Source: Leishmania donovani (Eukaryota > Euglenozoa > Kinetoplastea > Trypanosomatida > Trypanosomatidae). From it: DNA of 64,000 bases. The notes beneath the pieces were generated by a model that saw only the letters and a list, made by a program, of their open reading frames with translations, searched no databases and was not told the origin of the DNA. A program made the position numbers and the translations under genes. The stretch lies in the NCBI RefSeq assembly GCF_000227135.1, contig NC_018244.1, positions 508,734 to 572,733 of the forward strand, given 5' to 3'. This document shows positions 51,496 to 62,231 of this stretch, piece by piece (the stretch's first letter is position 1; the number at the start of each line of letters is the position of its first letter).

Positions 51496-53709
51496 ATGCC
51501 GCCCTCCAGGGTGCACCCTGACGTGAGAGCGATGGTGGTTGTCGTGGACGTGGTCCGCCCTCTTGCGCAGGCGACAGTCTCCTCCTCGCCAACGACGGCC
51601 CTTGCGGTTGAGCGCCTCGAGATCGACGTGGATGTTGTACCCTTTAGCACAACGGCAGACGCGCTGCTCACGGATGTGGCGGTGGCTCTGCAGGAGATGC
51701 AGCTGACCATGTGTGTTCCCCTGCAGGCGGCCGCGTTGGCATCAGGGAGAGTGTTGCCTCCGGTAGCGTGGATACAGGAAGCTGTGGTGGTCAGTGCCAG
51801 CAGTGGCTTAGACAGGTGGCAACGCTCATCGACCCCGTTTCTCGGACGCCGCTACGCAGCAGCTGTGCAGCACGCACAGAACTCTGTAGACTCCCGCCAG
51901 ATGCCCGCTGCGGCGCCTGCGTTGTCGTCCTCGCTGGTGCTTCGCATCGGGAGCGACTACGTCGTGGAAGACATGACAGGGCAACTCAGCCCGCCAACCG
52001 CCGTCTGGTCGGTTGTGCCTCAGTCAATGGAGGCTGCCAGCAGCATTGCAGGCAAGCCGCCTGCACAGGCAGCACTACTTATCACGTCCTCCCCCCATCT
52101 GCTGACCCCAGACCGCGCGCCAGAGGGTGTCGCTGTGGAGGCACACGGCGCCCTGCACGCACCTCTTGCTGCTCTGCCGCCGCCCTCACGAGGCAGCGCT
52201 GCGACGATGATGCCCGCCTCCAGCCGCGTTCGTGGCGGCGATCTGCTCCCTGGCTCTCAGCCCACCGTAGCCTCCGCCGCCGTGGAGAGAGCTGCCGCAG
52301 ATTTCAGCCAAGACGAGTGCTTGTCGATGCCCTCCCTTACTGTCGGCTCCACCGCACCGCCACTGTCGCCACCGCCACCTCTCCCGCAGCAGCAGTCACC
52401 GACACGTGCCGTATCCCTCAAAGATGCCGACGCGGTCGCCTTCGGCCACCTGCAGGCCCACCAGGCACAGATACTGAATCATGACACTCAACGCTGCGAC
52501 GACTCGCCCAACGCCAGCACCTCCGTTGCCGCCCCTGCGGAGGAGCAGAGGCGCCTTCAGCGCACTCTTTCCTGGGCCGCGGCCGAGACTGCCGTACAGG
52601 CGGAGGTGGAGCGTCTGCAGGCAGAGCACGTGCTCACCGGAGAGCAGGGAGAAGGAGGGGCAGCGACAGCGACGAGAAGGGGCGCTGGCGCGAATTTCAA
52701 TGATGCCGCCAGCGGCGATACACACGAAGGGACGGCAATACACACAGCAGGACGGCGGGACGGCGGCTCTGCCTCCGACACATTTTCTCCACCGCGACTG
52801 CGAGCGCAGTCGCTTGCGGCACTCAGAGAGGAGATCGGTGCCTATGAGCGCGAAGCAGCGACGCTGCGCCGGGCAACGGAGAAGGCACGGCAGTGGCGAG
52901 AGTCGACGAAGCAGCAGTTGTGCGAGGAGGTCGCACGGCTGGAGAGAGAAGCAGTCCAGCGGAGTGCGGCGCTGGCAGAGCGCGACGTGCTGCGGCGCCG
53001 AGTGGAGCAACTGGAGGTGCAGGTGGCTGCTGCGAAGGCGATAGAGGTGGCGCTGCTTGTGACGCAGGGGACCGCAGCCGTGCTTCCACCAGCGTCAGCA
53101 GATGCCCAGCGAGCAAAGAGAGATTGCCGAGCGATAGGCGGTTCTGCCAAGTCGCACCGGCCGTGTGTGACAGCGGCGATCACGATGCCGGCCCTCGAGT
53201 GTTTCAGTGACAATTCCGCATCGGAGCATGGCGACTCCTCCGAGCACTCGTCGCCAACACCGCCACCTGCGCCAGCGTTGCCGCCGCCGTCACAGGCCTG
53301 CCGATTGGCGCCTCGCGTGAACGGACATGCTGCGGAATCCGGTATGGGTGCGCATCGCTGGTCTGGTAGGCGTGTTTCTCTTACCCATTGCGACAGGGCA
53401 GCAGCGCCAACGACAAGCACTGCATATTTGCTGCCTGAGGCACAACGGCAGCCCTCGCACAGTCGGAGCGGGCTCGGTATCGAGAGAAGCTTCCTATCAC
53501 CATCCCTTGAGGCCGAGGTGCGGGCAGCGCTGGATAGCGACGACGACGACGCCGGCTCGTCCGTTACAGACAACCGCAAAAACGGCACGGCGAGTGCAGA
53601 GGCAACGACCGGAGGTGGTAGCGCGTGTCGCTGTGACACGATAGCGGGGAAGGGTGCGGAGGCGGCGCGGCAGCCACCTGCGGTGGGGACGCGGGGGCGA
53701 AGGCAGTGA
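51496..53709 (+). CDS. Unidentified coiled-coil protein, second of an adjacent pair
   Basis: 737 residues from the ATG at 51496; an internal Met at 51532 (MVVVVDVV) is an alternative. N-terminal strand, then RLEIDVDVVPFSTTADALLT followed by DVAVALQEM, then strands with SLVLRIGSDYVVEDMTGQL (~151-169). A long Ser/Ala/Pro linker is followed by a coiled coil (~437-520: LRAQSLAALREEIGAYEREA ... EEVARLEREAVQRSAALAER) and a basic, Ser-rich tail. The same sequence of parts as in the gene at 48433 suggests an old tandem duplication, although identity is low. The frame stays open for 179 codons after its TGA (53707-53709). Function unknown. Confidence 0.6.
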   Translation: MPPSRVHPDVRAMVVVVDVVRPLAQATVSSSPTTALAVERLEIDVDVVPFSTTADALLTDVAVALQEMQLTMCVPLQAAALASGRVLPPVAWIQEAVVVSASSGLDRWQRSSTPFLGRRYAAAVQHAQNSVDSRQMPAAAPALSSSLVLRIGSDYVVEDMTGQLSPPTAVWSVVPQSMEAASSIAGKPPAQAALLITSSPHLLTPDRAPEGVAVEAHGALHAPLAALPPPSRGSAATMMPASSRVRGGDLLPGSQPTVASAAVERAAADFSQDECLSMPSLTVGSTAPPLSPPPPLPQQQSPTRAVSLKDADAVAFGHLQAHQAQILNHDTQRCDDSPNASTSVAAPAEEQRRLQRTLSWAAAETAVQAEVERLQAEHVLTGEQGEGGAATATRRGAGANFNDAASGDTHEGTAIHTAGRRDGGSASDTFSPPRLRAQSLAALREEIGAYEREAATLRRATEKARQWRESTKQQLCEEVARLEREAVQRSAALAERDVLRRRVEQLEVQVAAAKAIEVALLVTQGTAAVLPPASADAQRAKRDCRAIGGSAKSHRPCVTAAITMPALECFSDNSASEHGDSSEHSSPTPPPAPALPPPSQACRLAPRVNGHAAESGMGAHRWSGRRVSLTHCDRAAAPTTSTAYLLPEAQRQPSHSRSGLGIERSFLSPSLEAEVRAALDSDDDDAGSSVTDNRKNGTASAEATTGGGSACRCDTIAGKGAEAARQPPAVGTRGRRQ

Positions 53710-54246
53710 TCGACTGCCACCGCGAGTCGCACTGCAGGCGACGCTTCATTCGAGCTGCTCACGGCTTCTTGGATGACTGTGGATGCCGCTTCTCCTGCTG
53801 CGGCTTGTGCTGCCGTCGGGGCAACTCCATTCCGTAGGGCCGTCAGGACCGCCTCCTCGCCTTACCCCGCCAGCCCCTCTGCGACGTCTCCACATCCGCA
53901 CCGGGCGGGTGCAGCAGCGCTCGCCTTCCTGCCTTGTTCCAGTGGAGGTGGCGAAGGCGCCACGCGGCACGGAATCGGCGCCTATCGGCAACCGCGGAGA
54001 GGAATGGCAAAGGTGACAGCGGCTGCCTCTGTTGCTGAGTGCAGCGCCACTGCTGTCCATCTCGGACTCACAGACAGGCACCTTGCCCGTATCGCTCTCG
54101 GCCACGGTGACGTGACGTCGCTGCCGATGGACGTGTCGAGTGTGCGTGACAGCAGCCGCCGCAGTCCTAGTAGGGGCGGGCCGCCGTCACGACGGCTGGG
54201 GCATGGCTACCTGTTCCCGTCGTGGCGCACCACCTCTTCCTCCTAG
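53710..54246 (+). other. Open frame continuing past the stop of the preceding gene
   Basis: Directly in frame after TGA at 53707-53709, 178 sense codons run to TAG at 54244-54246. Codon choice is GC3-rich and composition (Ala/Ser/Thr/Arg) is like the preceding tail. It could be true 3' coding sequence separated by readthrough, a sequencing error or a polymorphic stop, or a separate small gene starting at 53773. Chance is also possible in GC-rich DNA. Confidence 0.35.
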
Positions 54247-56152
54247 GAGGGGCGATCGCGGCGCTTCCAGAGGGCTTACCCACATTCTCCTGCCACCCAG
54301 ACAACGATGCGACGACTCTCTCTCGTTCACTTTGCATGTGCGTGTGTGCGTGTGCGCGTGTGCGCGTGTGTGCGTGTGTGCGTGTGCGCGTGTGTCGGCG
54401 TCCGCTCAGTGTCGGGCGCCCACACGGAGAACAGTACTCGGGCGCTTTATGCGGCGCGCGTTACACTTTCAACGGTTGTGCAGCCACGCGCCCCCTCCAA
54501 GCGCATTCTCCCGTGCGCGGACAAGGATGTCTCGAGCACGTCGCGGCCCGAGTTGAGGTGAATGCCACTACAAACACTCTAGAACACACCCACAACGACC
54601 TCAATCAGCGATGAACGGTAACCACCGCTACCGTGAGTCTTGCGTTGGGTTGCCACCGTCGCCCTGTGACGCACGCTGCCGCAGCACCATTTCTTCTCTC
54701 CTGTGCATGGAGGAGGCCGCATGCTGGCGCGGCGCCGCATAGAGTGCGCTTGCCCACGGATGCACGTGCGACCAGCGATATGCATCTCGCCGGGTTATTT
54801 CTCTTCCTCCACTCTCATGGACTTGGCAGCCTTTCCTTTCCCTTTTTCGCTCCGGTCGAGATGCTACAACTGCTGCCATCATTCTCGTCGGACGGTACGC
54901 CCCCCTCCCCTCCTACCACCACCACAACTGCGCTGCACAGAAGGAGCATTGGCTTCGGTGAGGTGGTGTGCAGAGGGCGGATCTGTTACGCTTCCTCTTG
55001 TTTTTTTTTTTCTGCTGAGGTGGGTGTGGGAGTAACGCGTGCGTATGCGCTTCCATTTCTCCTCTCCAGCACGTCTGCCCCGCGCTCCGGCCACGACGAT
55101 GGCTATCCGCTCCTTACCTCTCCTCGGCTGCACCAGTGAGCGTTTCGCCTGTGTGTGTGCGGCGTCTCCGCTAGCTCTTTCTGGCGGCTCTCGGCCGCGG
55201 CGTAAGTGCGTGCGTGTCCTGCGTGCCAGCCTTCTCTCCTTCAAGTTGGGGAGGCTGCAAGCCGGCTCTACGGCCTCGTCTGTGCATTCGAAGTGCACCC
55301 TCCCCCCCCCCGCTTCCCCCTCGCGCCAGCCGGGCGACGTCGCAAGGCGTTTGGCGACATCGCCCTATAACCGGTTAGACGGTGGGGATGGAGCCCCCCC
55401 TCTCCATCAACACAACAGGTGCCTTTTCTTACCTCCTCCGCCCCTCTTCTTTCACGTTGACCTCACTCACACACGTGAGCGAGGGCATGTATTATGCACG
55501 TACCGTGTGCATGCGTGCGTGTGTGTACGCCTAGAGGCACGCTTTCCGTACGCTCTGCTTGCCGACCGCTTCTCCTCCTCCTCGTCCTCCTCCCTAACCC
55601 TCTCTGCTCTCGGGCTGCGGTTGTGCGTTGTTGCCGCTCGCAGCTCTTCGGTCACACACGTGTGTGCTGCCCACTGCCATTGAAATTTGGCCTCCCCACA
55701 GACCCCCTCCCTCCCCCGACTCCACACCCAGAGCGTGCGCGCCACCGCACCCTTCACCTCCCTACCCTCTCGCTTCACGGGCCGCTGCACACGCGCACAC
55801 ACGGGCAGTGCCCTCATCTTCTCCACCCCGGATCTCACCGATCCCACCACACCGACTTGCCCCTGCTCGCTCGCCTCGTCGCGACGGCCGACGCCTTCCT
55901 TCTTGTCACCCGCGCATCCGCTTCTGCACGGCCCCCGCCCGCCTCTCTCTCTTCACTTCGCGGGTGCCCTTCGCCACTGGCGGTGCACTCGTCATCATAC
56001 GCAGCCGAAAAGTGAAGCCGGCGCTGCACACGTGTAGGCCCGCACGCGCGGAGCGATCACGCCCGGCTTCACCCCCTTGTATTTGGCCGGCACCGCAGCT
56101 TCTCAGCAGGCACACGCGCGCACACCCGCATCTACGGCACGCATTACGGTAG
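54247..56152 (+). other. 1.9-kb spacer containing repeat copy 2
   Basis: Contains GT/GC dinucleotide repeats at about 54338-54400, a T run at about 55002-55011, and the dispersed repeat at 55306-55549. From the repeat onward this is probably the long 5' UTR (~675 nt if its internal AG is used) of the gene at 56153; a later acceptor in the CT-rich stretch 55690-55900 would make it shorter. Confidence 0.4.
55306..55549 (+). repeat. Dispersed ~243-bp repeat, copy 2
   Basis: Nearly identical to 32681-32922. The perfect palindrome GCGACGTCGC is intact in this copy and changed by one base in copy 1. Sits upstream of a different gene (56153). Flanks diverge abruptly at both ends. Confidence 0.9.
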
Positions 56153-58297
56153 ATGTCAGGCATTTGTGGTGCCGCGGCGACGGCGGCGTTGATGGCGCCG
56201 CCGAACAGTCCACCGGAGCGCGAGATGACGGTTCCGATGCATGACATATCTGCAGACGTTGGGCTTCGCGCGGCAGCGCTTCCACGCAACATCAGCAGCT
56301 GGGAACTTCTGGACGTCGAATCGGACGGGGGCCCTGTAGACTTTTCGGGGTCGTCGCCAATCCAGGCTGGGTGCCGGCCCACTTGCGCGGAGGTCGCCGT
56401 GGATCACGGAGATGGCGGAGGCCACGCTCTGCAGGCGTCGGCGGCAACCGAAGAGCCGAAGGCCACCCTTGGGGAGCCGCCCGTCGTACTTCTACAGTTG
56501 TTCGACACAGAGAGCCGCCACACCGCAGACGACACCTCGTCGGAGCACGCGCCAAGCGGCGCCCCCGCTCCAAACGGGCGTGACCAGCACCGCTCTGGTG
56601 TCGGCAAGTTAGCAGAGGCGCATTACTCCCTCACCCGCAGCGTGTCAACAGTGTGGTCCCTCCTCTCCACTACCTCTCAGGCTCACCTACCAGTGGCTCA
56701 CACCCGCCTGTGCCCGGTGCTGGGCACGACGACGACTGCCACCCCCAAAGACGCTTGCTGTCTCGGCATCGCCGTCACTGAGACCACCTCTACTGGTCAG
56801 GCCGGCGATCACGAGCAACACGATGACAACATCAACTCCTTGCACGCGAGCTCGGGGATGGCAGGGACGTGGAGGGTGGATTCCCTTCCGAGCTCGCTGC
56901 CGCTGGCGCCACAAAGCATTGGCGTGTCGCACTCCTACGAGGCGGCCACGGAGCAGGCGAGCCATGGCACCGGTGCGCCAAGCTCCGCGACGCCAATGGG
57001 CGCCGCGACAAACGCTATTCTCATCCCTCGCGTCATCAGTGTCGCTACGACGTCTCTGGCGAGCGACTGTGAGCCGTGCATGGGCGAGTCCCGGCGGGCG
57101 GGTGTGTGGACGCCGATCTTGGCGGATACTGCCACTCTCAGCGATCAGGCCGCGGTGACCTCGCTCGCATCGACACTTCCATCGCCTTCTCACGGCGCAC
57201 CTGTGCTTTCAGAGGACAGTCTTCGACGGCTCGGTGAAGAGGTGTCAGCCAGGGAGGCGCAGGTGGCCGCTGCGGCGATGGCGCTGGAAGGCCAGCTGGA
57301 GTTTGATGGACCCTCATCTATGGCACCATCGCCTTGCCCCAATCCCTGGGCTAGCGCGGGACCGAGGTGCGCGTGCGAGCAGCCAGCAGAGCTGCTCGCG
57401 TGGTTGATGAAGCCTTTGGCGTCGCTGTGCGACCACCGGCCGCATCCTTGCACCTGCGAGGAGGATAGGGAGGAAAGCGGTGCGGCGAACATTTCGGATA
57501 CTGCTCTAGCTGGAAGCGCCTCCGCGCAGAGCAGGCAGCGCGAAGAGAGGAGAGCGGCGGCATGGCTCTCGCGGCGCATGTCCTTCATCTCTTCGTCATC
57601 CCTTGCCACATCGCTGCTGCCCTCGGCTATGGCCAACACCACCTTTCCTTCAGCGGCGTCGCCCGCCACTTCGGCTGCCTCGTCCTCCATCTTCACGCTG
57701 GAGTCGTCGCTGCTTTGGTCGCAGGCCTGCATCGTGTGCGCCGGCAGCTCGCAGCGCGCTCTCAAGGGGCTGCACCAGCTATGCGACTATGTGTGGCAGG
57801 ACTTGAAGAACCACTGGTACCCGCAGCTACGTCTCGTGCTCGGCGATCACTCGTCGGCGCGCAAGATCCGCTACGGCCGTCACGCGCGCCGTCGTCTTAA
57901 GCCGAAGCGCACGCCAGGGAACGGCGAGAGCGCCACAGCGACCAGTGACACTCCTACGAATACCACCACGGGAGTCTCTCCCGCCGCCTGTGGCGCTGCC
58001 GCCGCCTCCCCTGTAGGGACAATGCGGTGTCGCAGCGTGTCGTCACCATGCTTCTTCAACGGTGATGTCCGCATCACCAGCGACTCAGCCGCGCATCCGT
58101 GCATGTCGTGGAGGGATAGAGCCGCGGCGGCAGCGACTCTCCATCTCCATGCCAGCAACAGCAACAGCACCAACAGCAGTGGTGCCAGCAGCCCACTGCC
58201 GGCTCAGTCCACCAAGGAGGGTATGCGACTCTACGCGGTCATGACCGCCGAGGCCGTCGCGTCAGCCGCGCAAGGTCTTCTGGTGTTCCTCCTGTGA
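56153..58297 (+). CDS. Unidentified protein, mostly low complexity
   Basis: 714 residues. Much of it is Ser/Ala/Thr/Pro-rich. Protein-like islands are: SSWELLDVESDGG near 46-60 (a W-x-x-L type short motif in an acidic setting), a short helix EEVSAREAQVAAAAMALE (~362-380), and a Trp- and Leu-rich helical segment (~521-567: LLWSQACIVCAGSSQRALKG ... HQLCDYVWQDLKNHW) followed by a strongly basic stretch RYGRHARRRLKPKR (~573-586). It ends with a hydrophobic tail (AAQGLLVFLL). The conserved part is probably the 521-590 segment. No known domain recognised. The ATG at 56153 is the first in the frame after an in-frame stop (TAG at 56150). Confidence 0.6.
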   Translation: MSGICGAAATAALMAPPNSPPEREMTVPMHDISADVGLRAAALPRNISSWELLDVESDGGPVDFSGSSPIQAGCRPTCAEVAVDHGDGGGHALQASAATEEPKATLGEPPVVLLQLFDTESRHTADDTSSEHAPSGAPAPNGRDQHRSGVGKLAEAHYSLTRSVSTVWSLLSTTSQAHLPVAHTRLCPVLGTTTTATPKDACCLGIAVTETTSTGQAGDHEQHDDNINSLHASSGMAGTWRVDSLPSSLPLAPQSIGVSHSYEAATEQASHGTGAPSSATPMGAATNAILIPRVISVATTSLASDCEPCMGESRRAGVWTPILADTATLSDQAAVTSLASTLPSPSHGAPVLSEDSLRRLGEEVSAREAQVAAAAMALEGQLEFDGPSSMAPSPCPNPWASAGPRCACEQPAELLAWLMKPLASLCDHRPHPCTCEEDREESGAANISDTALAGSASAQSRQREERRAAAWLSRRMSFISSSSLATSLLPSAMANTTFPSAASPATSAASSSIFTLESSLLWSQACIVCAGSSQRALKGLHQLCDYVWQDLKNHWYPQLRLVLGDHSSARKIRYGRHARRRLKPKRTPGNGESATATSDTPTNTTTGVSPAACGAAAASPVGTMRCRSVSSPCFFNGDVRITSDSAAHPCMSWRDRAAAAATLHLHASNSNSTNSSGASSPLPAQSTKEGMRLYAVMTAEAVASAAQGLLVFLL

Positions 58298-61200
58298 GGA
58301 CAGAGGCACAGGAGGGCCTCTCTCTCCGCGCGCGCGCTCTTCATGTGTCTTTTCTACAAAAAGCCCACTGTACTACATGTGATGGTGGTGCTGACGGTGG
58401 CAGCGGCGGGAGGACGAAGAAGAAGAAGGGGCGGGGGACGCATTGTTACGCACGTGCTGCCCTCGCCATCATTCGGCGTGTGTGTGGCGTGGTCGCCTCC
58501 ACCTGCCGCGCCGGCTTCTTTCCTGTCGTGCCGTCTCTCGTGCCCTTCCCATTTTTTGTTTCGCCTGCTTGAACAATGTATCCATCTATGAAGATGGTGG
58601 CGCATAGAAGCGCTGGCGTGTGTGTGCGCATGTGTGTCTGTCTGTGTCGGGACTCAGTGCACGGAAAAACTATAACCCCCCCCCCACTGACCACCTCCTC
58701 TTCCCTTTTCTTTCTTTGGCTTTGTTTTGCGTCCACGGCGGTCGACTGCGTCCGACGCTGTGCCCGTTTATTTCGCTCACCTTTCCTATTTCGTTTTCTG
58801 CTGCTGCTGCTGCTTCGCTACTGCTGCTGGCGTATGTTGCTCGTTGCAGTTCTGGTTGCTGCTGGAGTTGTTGACGAGTCGTGTGCATGCTGAACACGGT
58901 GCATGTTGTGTGTTGTGCGTGTGTGCTGGCGACATTGTCGTGCCAAGCGTACATTCCTTTCCTTTGCGGTGCTTCTCTCCCCCCATTTTCATTTTTCGGT
59001 TTCGTCCTGCCGAACCAACGCCCTCGTCGCGATGTGTCCGCTCTGCAGGAGCGCATTTTTTCCCCTCCCCGCCCCGCCTCTCCGTTACACATCTGCTGCC
59101 TTCTTCGCTTGTTGCTGATGGTGGGGGAGGGGGCGACATCTCCTCGCCCTCGTTGCGTACACATGCTGCGTTGTGAGGGTGTGGGGCGTGGGATGTGGAG
59201 TGTGAGGTATGCGCCTCTTTCCGTTGATGCATATACACATATGCATATATCTTGTATATATATGTATGTATACGTGTATACATGCCATCTGTGATGAAGA
59301 CGTGCCTTGGAGAGTGTATGCCGACGACGAACTCGCGCGCGCCCTCTCCGTCTCCTCATCCTTTTCTCCTCTGCTGCTCCTTCGCCACCAAGCGAGTGAG
59401 GGCACGAGTCCCCGCGGACGCCGTATTATTTCCTTCCTTTGTGTACACTTCTCATTGACGCTCGCACGCATTCCTCGCGGTACGGCGGTGCGACGCGGCC
59501 GGGGGTGGGGGTGGGGAGATGTGGGGCCTTTCCTTCTGTCCCGTGCAATGGATAACCTTACTTTACCCGGGAGCGTTCCCTTTCGTTTCCGTTTTCGCTG
59601 CGGATGGGCCTCAGTGACCGCACGGCCCCTCATTTTCTCGCTCCTTCTTTCGGCCGTCCGCGCCATCATAGTAAGCCCCCCCGCCCATCCAACCCCCCTT
59701 CATATCTCCACCCGGCGAGATAAGAAGCGGGGGGGGGGGTGGAGCCGCTCTCAGCAGTACGCAAACGCAGGCATACACGCGTATCTGTGTTCTTGAATTT
59801 TACGCACTCCACTCCTGCCGGTAGAGCCTCGGTGTAAGCGGCACGATCGCACGCACCACTTTCCCAGAAGTCGGGTCGACAGAGACGAATATGCCGACTC
59901 GCTTGATGGCCTCGGCGTCACATTACACACACACACACACACATACACACACCTTCCCTCTCTACTTCATTTACGTTGCACATGCGCTTGCTGCCGTGTG
60001 CCATGCATTTTGATCAGCGTCTTCCGGCTTCTCTCATGTGCCGTTGGCGCTTTTCTTTTTGTGTTGTCCACATCAGCTCTATATTATGTCGAGAGGTCTT
60101 TGCTTGTGGCCGTCCGCCTCTCTTTCAACTTCTCCGCGCCCCACAGTGCCCCCTCCCACCCTCATCAGCGCCAGCAACTTCAAACCTGCCCCCTCCCCCT
60201 GCACTTCTCACGCGCACTTCCCATTACCAAGTTTGTTCGTGTGTGTCTCTGTCTCGTCTTTCATCGATGTTTGTGTATGTGCTTGCACGAGCGTGTGTGC
60301 GCCGGCGAGCAGTCCTCACCATCCATGCGCCGGCCCTCCCCCACTCTATCACGTCTCGATACGTCGGTTTTTCTCCTCCCTGCTCCCTCCTACCAGCTCT
60401 CTCTTTCTCTTCCCTCTTGCTCAGCTCTCTCAGTTCTTTTTTTTTTTCAAGGCGTGCTGCGCGTGCCGCGTGCTGTCCTCTTCAAATCCACGTGGTGGTG
60501 GTGATGCTCTCTTTCTCTGTTTCCTTCTTGCTGTTAGTCTTCCCGCTGTGTGTCCACCCATAGCTGATGATGATGATGCCGCCGCTGCACGCCACGTGCG
60601 GTCGAGTCGTATTCGAACGCATGTCTGGTCTTTCTGTTTTCTCTCTTGCACATGCCGGCTTGCAGCGCATCTGCTGCCATGATTTTGTATGCGCGTGCGT
60701 GTGTGTTGAGTGAGTGCGCAGGGCCACGCACCACCCTTCTCTCACGTGCTCTCCAGTTTTGCCCCTCCCTCGCTTTTTCCCCTGCTGCTGCTGCTGTTAT
60801 TGTTGGGACGTCTGCCGCAATGGTCGGTTTCGCCGCTGTGCCCTCTCAGCGCGTATAGAACAGAGATGGCCGTGGCGGCGAGAGGAGAAGGGGAGGGATG
60901 AGGGAGAGGGAGATCCGCCCGCCCACACTCGGCTGTCCCTGCGTCTCCTCATCCCCTCTCTCTTTCTCTCTGTGTTTGCGTGTGTGCTTGGCCTTCTCTA
61001 TCTCCGTCTGTCCATGTGCTCTTCTCTTGCGTCCTTTCCAGCAGCGGCGTTTTTTGTTGCTTCTCATGCCCTCTGAGCCCCTCCCCTCCCCCATCATCTT
61101 CTTCCTCTCTGACTGTCGAGGCGTCTGCGTCGCTGCACTCCAGCGGCAACGCCATCAGCTCACGGGCGAATGAGTGCATCAACCCCCCAAAACGGACGCG

Positions 61201-62231
61201 AAAGCGCAGACAGGCGCGACAACGCGCTGCACACAGACCAAGCGAGCACGGACGTGGAGAGGGGTCCTGTCAGCGATGACGAGTGTGGGGGTGGTGCATG
61301 TCTATGTGTGTGTGTGTGCACATCACACGTGACGGACGCGCTGAGGGACCTCACCCCTCCTCCCTCCGAGCACATCACGCCTTTTCGCTCTTTGTGTTCG
61401 TGCGCTGGTCTCTGTCGTGGTGCCATCCCTGTTGATACGCCGCACTTGGTGGACGTGTTGAGCCGGCAACGAAAAGGGCGAAGGCTGAGGAAAAGATTTG
61501 TGAGGCACATGGCCTCATCCTTGCACTCCCCCATCACATGCGCGTTTCGAAGCTCTTTCGTGCGTCTCTGCGCATCCTTCGGAGTTTGCTTCTTCGCGTT
61601 TCTCCCTCTACGCGCTCGTCGCAGTGCGAGGAGGGGAGAGGGAATGACCAGGTACCTCTCCATGGCGAGCGACGACGGCATGCCCTCCTTGCTCACCTGC
61701 GCCGATGCGCGCCTCGCAGATACCTGCGTCTATGCGCGCCTCTCACGCTCCCTTTAGTATTCTGTTCTGCGCCTCCTCCCTCCCTCCCTCCCTCCCTCAT
61801 CTCCCTCTCTTCTCATGCGTGCGACACGCTTCGCCGAGGCGTGGCAGCCCCGCGCCGCGCCATCTTCGTCAACGCAGAACACACATACGCATTCCGACAC
61901 TGGTAGGCACCGCTGCTCTACCCCAGCACCGCCTCTCTCTCATCTGCGCACGTGTGCACTCCTTCGTCCGCGCCACGGACTCTCGCACACGCTTGCCTCG
62001 ATACTTCTTTCCCACAGGTGAACTGACGGGCAAAAGCGGGAAGGGCGTGGAGTACAGTGGAAGAGACGGCGAGTAGCGGCGCACCGAGCCCGACAGCGAG
62101 GGGAAGAGGCGTGAGGAGACGTGGCTCTCCATAGTGCACCACCAAGGTCGCTCGCACGGGGCACAAGCACACAGTGACACTGGCTTCCCCACGAACACAT
62201 TACTGAACACGCCTCGTTGCATCAAACACGC
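58298..62231 (+). other. 3.9-kb spacer with no visible gene
   Basis: Longest gene-free stretch in the window. It is CT-rich with GT/CA repeats (e.g. 59927-59950), a C run near 58678, a G run near 59731, a T run at 60438-60448, and a TA-rich island (59226-59285) that is unusual in this GC-rich setting. Open frames are short and of repeat character on both strands. Likely a long 3' UTR of the gene at 56153 plus the 5' UTR of the gene at 62232, possibly with a non-coding transcript. Confidence 0.4.
59226..59285. repeat. TA-rich alternating purine-pyrimidine island
   Basis: About 60 bases of TATA/CATA/TGTA alternation inside GC-rich sequence, able to pair with itself or unwind easily. Confidence 0.6.
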
